Positions 56,165-63,936 of a stretch of DNA of 64,000 bases are shown piece after piece. The translations under genes and the position numbers were made by a program. The notes beneath the pieces are model-generated. The model searched no databases, was not told where the DNA came from, and was given only the letters and a program-made list of their open reading frames with translations. Every line of letters begins with the position of its first letter. Position 1 is the stretch's first letter. The DNA comes from MWEH01 sp035409945 (lineage in GTDB: Bacteria > Bacillota > Clostridia > Christensenellales > DTU072): assembly GCA_035409945.1 (NCBI GenBank), contig DAONQC010000004.1:148171-212170 (forward strand), given 5' to 3'.

Positions 56165-56572
56165 TTATTGATGTTTGTAATAAGTTTTAATTTCTTTCTT
56201 TGCGTTTTTATCTTCTTGTGCTCTCACTTTATTTCTAAATGCTGGATCTTTTTTCTTTCTCTTTTTTTCGCCTTGGACATCAGGAACAATTCGCTTACTC
56301 AAGTCTTTAATTTGGTTTTGCTCTGGCCTATTTCGGCAATGTAGATATGGATCATTGTTATTTTTTTCTTGCAAAATATTGAATTCCTCTAGAGTTATTT
56401 CTTCTACCAAACTAATGGCATATTTTTGATGTCTCTTGACGCGTGGCAAAGAGCGAGCAATTTTAGCTGCCTCCTTTCCACTTCCTGCAATAATAGCAAA
56501 ATCTATCCAAATGCAATTATTAACTCGAACGTGTCCACATTTTGTTCGTACCCTATAGTATTTTCTTTCCAT
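56165..56572 (-). CDS. Small basic protein, conserved-looking, unknown function
   Basis: A 135-residue soluble protein. The first 65 residues (YYRVRTKCGHVRVNNCIWIDFAI, GKEAAKIARSLPRVKRHQK) resemble a family of uncharacterised Bacillota proteins as I remember them: a short beta-alpha module with a CGH that may bind metal, then a helix with GKEAAK. The tail after residue 90 is strongly basic (GEKKRKKKDPAF and KNAKKEIK), suggesting nucleic-acid or ribosome binding (inference). Single gene that diverges from the DUF5058 pair. Confidence 0.7.
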   Translation of the reverse strand: MERKYYRVRTKCGHVRVNNCIWIDFAIIAGSGKEAAKIARSLPRVKRHQKYAISLVEEITLEEFNILQEKNNNDPYLHCRNRPEQNQIKDLSKRIVPDVQGEKKRKKKDPAFRNKVRAQEDKNAKKEIKTYYKHQ

Positions 56573-56740
56573 GAAACTCCTTTATCCTATTATCTCATAA
56601 AAAACTACCTATTTGTAGGCTAAAGTCGAACATTTGCATATTTATCACATTTATCGACATCGTTAACTTAAATACCTACAATCAAGTGTTATGATCTTAT
56701 CATGGGTTTATGCCTTTTAAACCGCAAGTATATGTGCAAC

Positions 56741-56886
56741 CTTGTTTGTTGACTTTAAGCCGTTTTTGCTGCTAGGTTTAAACAACATATTCGGATTGTG
56801 ATTGCATACTACATTGTTTTACCTATATGTCTGTCAGCTTGGTTATGACCTTGTTTATTGACTTTAGGCTCTTTTCGTTATACTAT
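56741..56886 (+). repeat. 109-bp duplication carrying the DUF5058 promoter
   Basis: CTTGTTTGTTGACTTTAAGC (56741) recurs as CTTGTTTATTGACTTTAGGC (56850). The downstream copy leads into the intact promoter; in the upstream copy the -10 position reads CTAGGT. The rest of the gap 56573-56960 shows nothing. Confidence 0.7.
56858..56886 (+). promoter_or_regulatory. Promoter of the DUF5058 operon
   Basis: TTGACT (56858-56863), a 17-base spacer, and TACTAT (56881-56886), 74 bp before the start codon. Confidence 0.65.
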
Positions 56887-56960
56887 AAAAAAAATAACTT
56901 TAAACAAGTGAAGCGTTAAAACTTCCAGCGTTAATTGTTAGATTTGGAGGTGAAAGTTAC

Positions 56961-57701
56961 ATGCAGAAAGACTATGCTATTATCTTTGTACTCGGCGCAT
57001 TTATTGTCGTAATGATTATTGCAATGTCTGTCTTCTTTTTGATCAAAGCTCTACGAAGAGGGAAAAAGATAGGAATGGACAAAAAACTAATAACCGGAGC
57101 AATAAGAAATAGCGCCATATTTTCTATCGTTCCATCGATACCCATTGTTGTCGGAGTTGGTATTATGATGCCAGCGCTTGGTATCGCAATCCCATGGATT
57201 AGATTAACCGTTATAGGTGCACTTCAATATGAAGTTTCTGCAGCTGCGGCGGCGGGCGCAAGTGGACCGGGTGCTAGTCCTACTGATATCGCAACAGCCG
57301 TGATAGTAATGACGCTAAGCATACTATCCGGACCTATATTTAATGCTACCTTCTATAAACGCTATCAAGGTAAGCTTGCCCAACTTCGAGAAACTAATAA
57401 GCGCAAAATGGATGCCATAACTGGCGCATTGTTAGCAGGTATGCTTGCAGGAATTATGTCTGCGTTACTAGTTGGCGGAGCCTTCGGAGTTAACAATCCA
57501 GTCACTGCCGAAAGCACTGGCATAACAACATACGGAGAAGTAACTCTTATCACCCTTGCTACAAGCATGGGAATAATGGTTATTTGTGGGATTTTACTAA
57601 AAGTCACCAAACAAAAGTGGATAGAAAGCTATGCACTTCCACTCAGTATTTTAGTATCGCTACTTGCGGCATTTTTTGCCGTACCTGTATTTGCAGTTTA
57701 A
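56961..57701 (+). CDS. DUF5058 integral membrane protein
   Basis: A 246-residue protein with about six helices, matching what I recall of DUF5058: GAFIVVMIIAMSVFFLIKAL at the start, the intramembrane-looking IVPSIPIVVGVGIMMPALGI, PWIRLTVIGALQYEVSAAA, and an Ala/Gly-rich hydrophilic loop (GASGPGASPTD). It has no assigned function. The repeated proline/glycine helix breaks suggest a transporter or channel subunit (inference). GGAGGTGA precedes the ATG. It is followed 11 bp later by a second membrane protein and then cysK, so a transport role for an amino-acid- or sulfur-related solute is possible. Confidence 0.82.
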   Translation: MQKDYAIIFVLGAFIVVMIIAMSVFFLIKALRRGKKIGMDKKLITGAIRNSAIFSIVPSIPIVVGVGIMMPALGIAIPWIRLTVIGALQYEVSAAAAAGASGPGASPTDIATAVIVMTLSILSGPIFNATFYKRYQGKLAQLRETNKRKMDAITGALLAGMLAGIMSALLVGGAFGVNNPVTAESTGITTYGEVTLITLATSMGIMVICGILLKVTKQKWIESYALPLSILVSLLAAFFAVPVFAV

Positions 57702-57712
57702 GGAGGTGTGAT

Positions 57713-58678
57713 ATGAAGAAATTAGATTTAATGTATACACCCGACAAAAGAGAAGATTATAACAACCAGATGCATTCTCTTGGTAGAATATTTACCTGGG
57801 TTTCTCTCGGCTTTATTTTAATTGTGCCAATAGCATATTTAATTGCTGCAAAAACATGGCCAAATTGGACAGTCTTAGCAAAATGTATTCCTTTCATTTT
57901 AGGATATTGGGCAATAGGCTTGATAGAAGCTGTCAGCTATGCCCCACTACTAGGAACAGGTGGGCAATATTTATCTTTCATAACAGGCAATATATCTAAC
58001 TTGAAACTACCCGCCGCAATTAACGCACAAACAATTGCAAAGGTTGAACAAGGTAGCGAAGAACAAGAGGTCATTACAACTATCGCAATTGCGGTCAGCT
58101 CTATAGTAACCACTGTCATTATACTTATTGGATTGATTCCTTTAATCATTTGGCAGGAACAAATTGTGAAAGTTTTGACTCCAATATCTCCTTATGTTTT
58201 ACCCGCTATCTTTGGGGCTCTTACGCTTGTAGTAATTGCCATGTATGCGAAAATCGCAGCCATTCCATTTCTAGCATGCATAATAATAAGCATAATTGCT
58301 AATGCTGTAGGCTTCGGCCTAGATGTAGCTACCATGATAATTGTGGGCATGGTTATCAGTGCCATATCCACAACAATTATGTATCGTATTCAGTCTAAAA
58401 AAATTGCTGCAAAAGAAAAAGCAGCTATTGCAACATTAACAGAATCTGAGCCTACAGGCGAAGATGTTGCTACCAGTGATAAAGTGGAGGATACTAGCAT
58501 AGAAGAAGTTGCTGCAACATCAACGGAAATAGACTCAAAAGACGAAAATGATACCGCTGAAGATAGCAACATGGACTTTAAATCTTTCGATGCCCCATCA
58601 TTGGTTTCTACCGAAGATACTAGGATAGAAAGCACTGAAAGTAACAACGAAATTGATAAAAAGGAAGACGGAAAATAA
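57713..58678 (+). CDS. Integral membrane protein, partner of DUF5058
   Basis: A 321-residue protein. The first 235 residues hold about six helices with GTGGQYLSFITGNISNLKLPAA in a loop, a stretch seen as a break in the second helical pair. The last 85 residues are strongly acidic and Ser/Thr-rich (SDKVEDTSIEEVAATS), cytoplasmic and disordered-looking. I do not recognise a named family. AAGGAGG lies within and just after the DUF5058 stop, so the two are coupled and likely form one complex. The start is ATG at 57713; the longer frame from 57584 overlaps DUF5058. Confidence 0.78.
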   Translation: MKKLDLMYTPDKREDYNNQMHSLGRIFTWVSLGFILIVPIAYLIAAKTWPNWTVLAKCIPFILGYWAIGLIEAVSYAPLLGTGGQYLSFITGNISNLKLPAAINAQTIAKVEQGSEEQEVITTIAIAVSSIVTTVIILIGLIPLIIWQEQIVKVLTPISPYVLPAIFGALTLVVIAMYAKIAAIPFLACIIISIIANAVGFGLDVATMIIVGMVISAISTTIMYRIQSKKIAAKEKAAIATLTESEPTGEDVATSDKVEDTSIEEVAATSTEIDSKDENDTAEDSNMDFKSFDAPSLVSTEDTRIESTESNNEIDKKEDGK

Positions 58679-58679
58679 A

Positions 58680-59573
58680 ATGCTGAAAAATAATATAATA
58701 GATTTGATTGGCAACACTCCCCTACTTAAGCTAGGGGAGACTAATATTTACGCAAAACTTGAATACTTTAATCCGTTACACTCCGTAAAGGATAGAGCAG
58801 CTCTATTCATGATTAAATCTGCTGAAAAAAACGGACTTCTAAAACCAGGTGGTACAATAATTGAACCAACAAGTGGAAATACAGGCATTGCCCTAACATA
58901 TATTGGTATACAACTAGGTTACAAGGTAATTTTAACAATGCCTGAAAACATGAGCGAAGAGCGTGTTAAACTCATTAAAATTTTAGGAGCAGAAGTTGTT
59001 TTGACCCCAAAACAAGAAGGGATGAAAGGAGCTATAAAAGAAGCAGAAAAACTTCTAAACTCCATCCCCAACTCATTTATGCCCAATCAGTTTGAAAACC
59101 ATGCAAACACAATGTCACATATAAAAACTACCGCTAGAGAGATTTTAGATGACTTAAATGTGATTAAACCAAACTATATAGTTCTTTCCTTTGGTACTGG
59201 TGGTACTTTAACAGGTATTGGTAATGTATTTAAAGAAAAATATCCAGATATTAAAATTATTGCTGTTGAGCCTGCAGAAAGCCCGCTTCTATCCGAAGGT
59301 AAATCGGCGCCTCATGAGATAATGGGAATAGGTGCTAACTTTATCCCATACATTTTAAACGAGGGATTAATAGACGAAATAATTAAAGCCCCTTCCGAAG
59401 AAGCTACAAAAACAGCAATAGATGCAGCTAGAACATATGGCACATTAATCGGAATATCTTCAGGTGCAAATCTATGGGCGTCATATCAAATCGCAAAAAG
59501 AGATCCAAGCGCCATAATAGTTACTTTATTCCCAGATACTGGTGAAAGATATTTATCGGTATTAAAGGTGTAA
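58680..59573 (+). CDS. cysK: O-acetylserine sulfhydrylase (cysteine synthase A)
   Basis: A 297-residue PLP enzyme of the CysK family that makes cysteine from O-acetylserine and sulfide. It has IGNTPLLKL, the Schiff-base lysine in HSVKDRA (Lys37), the substrate loop PTSGNTG (64-69 region), the phosphate-binding FGTGGTLTGIG, and SSGAN near the C-terminus. A little shorter than the usual 305-310 residues. The start is ATG at 58680, one base after the stop of the membrane partner gene; no ATG lies farther upstream in frame. Operon placement links cysteine synthesis to the DUF5058 pair. Confidence 0.94.
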   Translation: MLKNNIIDLIGNTPLLKLGETNIYAKLEYFNPLHSVKDRAALFMIKSAEKNGLLKPGGTIIEPTSGNTGIALTYIGIQLGYKVILTMPENMSEERVKLIKILGAEVVLTPKQEGMKGAIKEAEKLLNSIPNSFMPNQFENHANTMSHIKTTAREILDDLNVIKPNYIVLSFGTGGTLTGIGNVFKEKYPDIKIIAVEPAESPLLSEGKSAPHEIMGIGANFIPYILNEGLIDEIIKAPSEEATKTAIDAARTYGTLIGISSGANLWASYQIAKRDPSAIIVTLFPDTGERYLSVLKV

Positions 59574-59602
59574 AAGCTACAAATTATTTACACCACAACC
59601 AA

Positions 59603-59628
59603 AAAGGCAAGCCGTGAAGCTTGCCTTT
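59603..59628. terminator. Bidirectional terminator between cysK and the 59.6-kb gene
   Basis: Ten-base stem AAAGGCAAGC (59603-59612) / GCTTGCCTTT (59619-59628). The minus strand is followed by a short T run, the plus strand less so. It sits between convergent genes. Confidence 0.75.
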
Positions 59629-59651
59629 AGCTGTTATATGCTAGTTTATTT

Positions 59652-60242
59652 TTAGTCGCCTGCAGTCACAATAAGTGTTCGTTGCGTTAAAAATGTACCA
59701 TCTTGAGAATATACATTAATTACGCCATCCCCCTCTCCTATCCCAAATATCATGCCTCCATACACATAGATTACATCTGGCGTTAGTATATCTAACCTAT
59801 AGCCAATTAAACTAGGTTTGCCGTTATAGATAGGTGTTGCATAGCTATATCCTGATAAATCCCTATCTTCTTTTATCGCAGTTGTTACCTCGTCTGCATC
59901 CACGACAGTTAATCCATTTGTTCCGCCGTGTAACACAAAAGTAAACTGCGCCTCATGGAAATCTCTGGTCATAAATTTGTTTGATAAGGTATACATTATA
60001 GAAACTACAGCACAAATTAGTATTAAAAGTGCTAATAATAAGGCAATAAATGAATTCCTTCTTCTCGCAAAGCGCATCTCGGATAATGCTGTGTGAATGT
60101 TAATTTTAGGAGAAGCAACCTGTATGGACTTCCCTTCCCCGCGATCACCTACAGTTAAAAATGCTGTTGGCTTTCCTTTAACACCATACAAGTATTGATT
60201 ATCTTCAGAAATATATGCTTTAGCGAATCCTCTCTTTACCAT
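59652..60242 (-). CDS. Single-pass membrane protein, unknown function
   Basis: About 196 residues. About 65 cytoplasmic residues are followed by one helix (SFIALLLALLILICAVVSIMY), then an extracellular beta-rich domain of about 110 residues with several Gly-Asp turns (GIGEGDGVINVYSQDG). I do not recognise it. The outer domain could be an Ig-like sandwich. The start is ATG at 60242: GGAG six bases upstream overlaps an earlier ATG at 60254. It has the same layout as the two proteins encoded at 60669 and 61841, but no sequence similarity I can see. Confidence 0.7.
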   Translation of the reverse strand: MVKRGFAKAYISEDNQYLYGVKGKPTAFLTVGDRGEGKSIQVASPKINIHTALSEMRFARRRNSFIALLLALLILICAVVSIMYTLSNKFMTRDFHEAQFTFVLHGGTNGLTVVDADEVTTAIKEDRDLSGYSYATPIYNGKPSLIGYRLDILTPDVIYVYGGMIFGIGEGDGVINVYSQDGTFLTQRTLIVTAGD

Positions 60243-60309
60243 ACCTTTCTCCATAACAACTTGTTTGTATGTACAAATTATACCACATTAGCACCTTAAT
60301 GTAAGCACC

Positions 60310-60660
60310 AAATAAAAAAGAGTATCTACATTAATGAACCAATCGTCAGTTTTTTACGTGTACTATCTATCCTATGATATCCGAGTGATTGTCTGTCTAC
60401 CTTCTTACTATGAGAACCTACATTCTATGTTAATGAATAAACCTTCAGTTGCTTACAAGTGCTATCGAAATTTATACGGGTCCTCCCGTTCAGGAACCTT
60501 TCTACTGCCTAACTTGCTATAGCAACTGACATGCTATGTTAATGAACCTAACCAACCGGTTCTTAATGTTCGCGCTAAAAAAAGATCAGCCTGCGTTAAT
60601 GAAGCAAACTGATCGTTTCTCAAAGTAAGTACTAAATAAAAAGATCTACTATGTGGTGAG
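60310..60660 (-). repeat. Four-step ladder containing the terminator of the 60.7-kb gene
   Basis: The core TTAATGAA occurs at 60597, 60539, 60430 and 60331, each within a longer conserved context (CTATGTTAATGAA or CTACATTAATGAA). On the minus strand the far copy (60310-60350) matches the intact terminator over about 50 bases, including the T run and ACATTAAG, but has lost the stem's second arm. Steps are 58, 109 and 99 bp. The 414-bp gap contains nothing else I can name. Confidence 0.75.
60577..60614 (-). terminator. Terminator of the sigma-factor operon
   Basis: On the minus strand, an eleven-pair stem GATCAGTTTGC (60604-60614) / GCAGGCTGATC (60584-60594) with two G-U pairs and a nine-base loop, then seven Ts. 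Confidence 0.88.
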
Positions 60661-60668
60661 GCCGTTAT

Positions 60669-61190
60669 TTAATCATTAAATTTAACTTCATCTACCGCAA
60701 ATGCACCCGTTTTGGAATCAACCACAATGACGACCTCGAAGCCGCCTGGAGTTCTTAACTTTACTTCGTAGTAGTATTTAGACAATTTAAGAGGTGAATT
60801 TACATCCAAATCAGCATCAACTTTGTGCACTTCTATTTTTCCAATATCAGCTAGTTGTTTTTCTGTTGCTCCGCCAATTATTCTATCTTTAATAGCTTGC
60901 TTTGCTGGAACAACTGCCACTACTTCAGCATATTGTTTTTCATAATTAATATTCTTTTTAGCATAACTTGCTGCCGCACCAAATACCCCACCTAAAATTG
61001 CACCAATTACAAGCAGTAGTGCAATTGTCCACACTATAGCAATACTTATAGCTTTTTTTGCGGTTTTTTTATCAAATACCGCTTTTAACTTTTTTATATC
61101 CTCTTCTGAAATTGTTTCCCTAATAACTGGGTCTTTTTTTTCATCGTGCGAATCAAGTACTTCTATAACTGAATTTTTATTTTCTACCAT
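60669..61190 (-). CDS. Single-pass membrane protein with PepSY-like outer domain, encoded with an ECF sigma factor
   Basis: A 173-residue protein: about 45 acidic/charged cytoplasmic residues (ETISEEDIKKLKAVF), one helix (AISIAIVWTIALLLVIGAIL), then an outer domain ending YYEVKLRTPGGFEVVIVVDSKTGAFAVDEVK, the strand-turn-strand pattern of PepSY-type domains. It overlaps the sigma-factor gene by 14 bases. This position and topology fit an anti-sigma factor with a sensing outer domain (inference), although the cytoplasmic part is short and has no HCxxC zinc motif. Confidence 0.78.
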   Translation of the reverse strand: MVENKNSVIEVLDSHDEKKDPVIRETISEEDIKKLKAVFDKKTAKKAISIAIVWTIALLLVIGAILGGVFGAAASYAKKNINYEKQYAEVVAVVPAKQAIKDRIIGGATEKQLADIGKIEVHKVDADLDVNSPLKLSKYYYEVKLRTPGGFEVVIVVDSKTGAFAVDEVKFND

Positions 61191-61671
61191 CTTGCTCTTC
61201 CTCCAGCAACCGTTTTAGTTTTTGTCTTGCTTCATATGCAGCAGATTTTATTTGTGCTTCTGTTTTATCTAAAATCTCTCCAATTTCTTTAAACTTTAAA
61301 TCTTGAAAATAATGTAGTGTTATTATTTCTCTGTAATAGTCATCTAATTTATCAATCGCCTTATATAACTCAGCATATTGCTCGTTTCTGATCAGTTTTG
61401 ATGCCATATCTTCGGTTTCATCGACTATGTTATCCTGTAATTTGATATGCCTTTTATTTTTCCTTAAGTAATCTATGTATGTGGTTTTTATTACTCTAAG
61501 TAGCCAAAATTTAAAGTGAGTTATTTCTTCTGTTAGTTTCGATAAAGCCTTGTAGAAAGCTTCTGCAACCAAATCCTCAGCTAAATCTTTATTTCTGCAA
61601 AGAGTAAATGCGTATAGCATCGCCTCGTTATAGTACTTTTCAAAAAGTCGATCTAGGATATCCGGTTGCAT
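61177..61671 (-). CDS. ECF-type RNA polymerase sigma factor
   Basis: A 164-residue sigma-70-family protein with only regions 2 and 4. Region 2 includes ALCRNKDLAEDLVAEAFYKAL-like sequence (here CRNKDLAEDLVAEAFYKALS) and FKFWLLRVIKTTYIDYLRK. Region 4 has ITLHYFQDLKFKEIGEILDKTEAQIKS followed by AAYEARQKLKRLL (the helix-turn-helix). It recruits RNA polymerase to a stress or envelope regulon. The downstream overlapping membrane protein is its probable regulator. No clear ECF promoter was seen directly before it, but a candidate precedes the gene at 61841-62284. Confidence 0.93.
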   Translation of the reverse strand: MQPDILDRLFEKYYNEAMLYAFTLCRNKDLAEDLVAEAFYKALSKLTEEITHFKFWLLRVIKTTYIDYLRKNKRHIKLQDNIVDETEDMASKLIRNEQYAELYKAIDKLDDYYREIITLHYFQDLKFKEIGEILDKTEAQIKSAAYEARQKLKRLLEEEQDGRK

Positions 61672-61840
61672 TTATTAAACCTCTTTAATTTTATACCTCT
61701 ATTTTGGACCATTTTGATAACACATTGCAAGTTGAAACCGGATATCATTAAAGCCTCCACAAATCCTACTTAAGTATCAAGCTTTTGAGAAGGCGCTGAG
61801 CGTGCACTTAGTTTAAGAATTAACACATCCACTATGCCAT

Positions 61841-62284
61841 TTAGTCATCAATATCTATCTTTTTTAGTTCTATAGAGTTCGTTTCGTAATTGATTTCAAT
61901 TTCTACCTCTATATCTTTAGTGCCTTCTGCTTTGGAACCCTTGCTTTCATATTTAACTACATATTTGTAATATGAATTAACAAGCTTGTCGCGTATTACT
62001 AGTACTGGATCGACTTGGTCAAGCACAAACAATCTGCCTTCCCAACCCTCCCTTTCAACTATTTCTTTAAGATATTCTTCCGCATCAGCTTTTGCCATCG
62101 ACATTGTGTATCCCGCATCTTTTTGATATTTAATTGCACCAAACCCTATTGTTCCAAAGATTATAGTCACCGCTAAAACAATAACTACACTAATTACAAT
62201 CAATGTCACCATCACTTTTGTAGGAATTAACTTCCCTTCTCTACCCTTATCTACATGTGGTCTTTGCTTTGTTACTTCTGTCAT
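61841..62284 (-). CDS. Single-pass membrane protein, possibly part of the ECF regulon
   Basis: A 147-residue protein with a basic cytoplasmic start of about 20 residues, one helix (VMVTLIVISVVIVLAVTIIF), and an outer domain with MAKADAEEYLKEIVEREGW (helix) followed by strands ending IEINYETNSIELKKIDIDD. The helix-then-sheet order and the Y-E-T-N-S-I-E-L turn resemble PepSY/YpeB-type folds, like its neighbour at 60669. It lies 169 bp upstream of the sigma gene. Function unknown; a second sensor or target of the sigma factor is plausible. Confidence 0.72.
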   Translation of the reverse strand: MTEVTKQRPHVDKGREGKLIPTKVMVTLIVISVVIVLAVTIIFGTIGFGAIKYQKDAGYTMSMAKADAEEYLKEIVEREGWEGRLFVLDQVDPVLVIRDKLVNSYYKYVVKYESKGSKAEGTKDIEVEIEINYETNSIELKKIDIDD

Positions 62285-62313
62285 TTTTTATCTCCTTTTT
62301 GAGCTATCGTTAC

Positions 62314-62384
62314 CTAAGAAACGCACTAGTTTAAAAAAGGTTGGAAAACTTATATGTTTTTTAATCATCTCACTCGTTTCTTAG
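62314..62384. promoter_or_regulatory. Ten-base inverted repeat around a candidate ECF promoter
   Basis: CTAAGAAACG (62314-62323) and CGTTTCTTAG (62375-62384) are perfect inverted copies. On the minus strand, AACCTTTT (62335-62342) is separated from CGTTTC (62318-62323) by a distance typical of ECF -35/-10 elements (AAC, about 15-16 bases, CGT). It lies 34 bp before the 147-residue gene. Confidence 0.45.
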
Positions 62385-62411
62385 ACAAAATGCTACCTAT
62401 CTTTATTCAAG

Positions 62412-62446
62412 AAAAAAGAGAGCTTTAACGCTTTGTTAACACTCTC
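62412..62446 (-). terminator. Terminator of the peroxiredoxin gene
   Basis: On the minus strand, stem GAGAGnnTTAAC / GTTAAnnCTCTC (62418-62446) followed by six Ts (62412-62417). Confidence 0.8.
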
Positions 62447-62553
62447 CTTTTCATATATGGGGGGGATTGGGAAATTATTATTTATTACTTTATATCATCT
62501 CAAACAACCTCTTTATCGATTCTTACATTATGTGGTTGTCAAAATCTTACATA

Positions 62554-63216
62554 TTATTTGTCCTTTCTAAAGCACAAAAACCAATCTAAACAATTATCGC
62601 CTTCTTTTGCAAGTCTTTCATTTGCTCCTGGAAGCGTGTTTGGTGGTGGAATGATTGTGTCTTGCCCTGGATGCCAATCTGCTGGTGTTGCCACACCATC
62701 TTTATCTGACTTCTGTAGTGCAAGTAAAATTCTCTTTAACTCGTTAAAGTTTCTACCACAAGATGATGGATAATATAAAATCGTTCTTACGATTCCGTTT
62801 GGATCTACATAAAACACTGCTCTTACTGCCGAGGTTCCATTTTTCGCATGTACCATTCCATACTTACTCGCTACATTCATAGAAACATCTTCAATTACTG
62901 GGAACTTAACTTTTACATTTTTAATATCTTTCCACTCAAAATCTTCTATTTTCTTTAGCCAAGCAATGTGTGAATGTATGCTATCAATCGAAAGCCCTAT
63001 TAACTCACAATTCAACGCTTTGAACTCATCTTGCAATGATGCAAATGTCATAAACTCTGTCGTGCATACTGGCGTAAAGTCTGCAGGGTGCGAAAACAAA
63101 ATCGCCCATTTACCTTTATAATCGGCTGGAAAATTAATTACTCCATTGGTTGTCATAGCTGTAAACTCAGGTGCGGGTTCGCCTATAAGTGGCATATTTA
63201 TTCTTCTTTCTTCCAT
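62554..63216 (-). CDS. Peroxiredoxin, Prx6-like subfamily
   Basis: A 220-residue thiol peroxidase. The active site HPADFTPVCTTEF holds the peroxidatic Cys51. The C-terminal half has PSSCGRNFNELKRILLALQ and the tail DNCLDWFLCF, whose cysteines are the likely resolving residues, as in the archaeal-type Prx6 enzymes. It reduces hydrogen peroxide and organic peroxides, a common defence in anaerobes. The start is ATG at 63216 with AAGGAGAG upstream; the extended frame from 63273 has no ribosome binding site. Single gene with its own terminator. Confidence 0.95.
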   Translation of the reverse strand: MEERRINMPLIGEPAPEFTAMTTNGVINFPADYKGKWAILFSHPADFTPVCTTEFMTFASLQDEFKALNCELIGLSIDSIHSHIAWLKKIEDFEWKDIKNVKVKFPVIEDVSMNVASKYGMVHAKNGTSAVRAVFYVDPNGIVRTILYYPSSCGRNFNELKRILLALQKSDKDGVATPADWHPGQDTIIPPPNTLPGANERLAKEGDNCLDWFLCFRKDK

Positions 63217-63558
63217 AATTTCTCTCCTTATATTTTTACTCGCTAGTTTCCTAACTGTACCGTCATTATACAATATTGTTTTTTTCTTAGTGGTGACATT
63301 ATCACAGTAAAAAACTTCTTACTTTATTTGTACAAAATTAACTACTCTCATATTCTAAGTCAGCCGTTTTTTTTGGAATAACAAGTCGAAAACGCTCTCA
63401 CTTTCGCTATACTTTAAAAATGCGTGGCATGTTACATGTCTCTTTTGTTCGTTATATCAAAGCACACAAGAATTCGTTAGTTTTAATAATCTTTCATAGT
63501 GAAAAAAATTAGTAGATGATATATAATGAGTACAGCATGCTGAGAGAGGGAAAGAAAA

Positions 63559-63936
63559 ATGCCTGAGGCAACGAAATTTATTGTCGCTATCGTACTTTTT
63601 GCAGTAACTTATGTATTGCTACTTGCTCTGCCAAAATATAGAGCATATGTTGCTTTAGTATCTGCAATATTATATCTAGCTATTGGAATATTACCGATTA
63701 AGAATTTACTAGTGTCAATAGACTGGAATGTTTTAATGATGATAGGTGGCACAATGGGCATTGTTGCACTGTTTATAAAATCTGAAATGCCCTCCCTTCT
63801 TGCAGAAAAAATAGTTAAAAAAACTCCAGATGTCAGGTGGACAATAGTTGCACTTGCTTTTTTTGCAGGCGCGGTCTCTGCATTCATAGACAATGTAGCA
63901 ACTGTTTTAATGATTGCCGTTCTTTCAAATCTATAA
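63559..63936 (+). pseudogene. ArsB/NhaD-like permease, N-terminal part, ending early
   Basis: 125 residues with about four helices. IDWNVLMMIGGTMGIVALF and GAVSAFIDNVATVLMIA are typical of the first third of ion-transporter-superfamily permeases of about 420 residues (ArsB/NhaD/P-protein type). The frame then reads VLSNL and stops at 63936. In the family, a motif resembling SSNLQGAATL comes about 25-30 residues after DNVATVLMIAP, so the seam may be a deletion that joined the two places. Beyond 63936 lies an AT-rich stretch with repeated CTATAAAA that shows no similarity to the missing part. GAGGG precedes the ATG. Confidence 0.6.

Noticed and set aside
60310..60660. CRISPR-like array
   Set aside because: Two to four degenerate units of unequal spacing, no conserved short repeat with unique spacers, and no cas genes.
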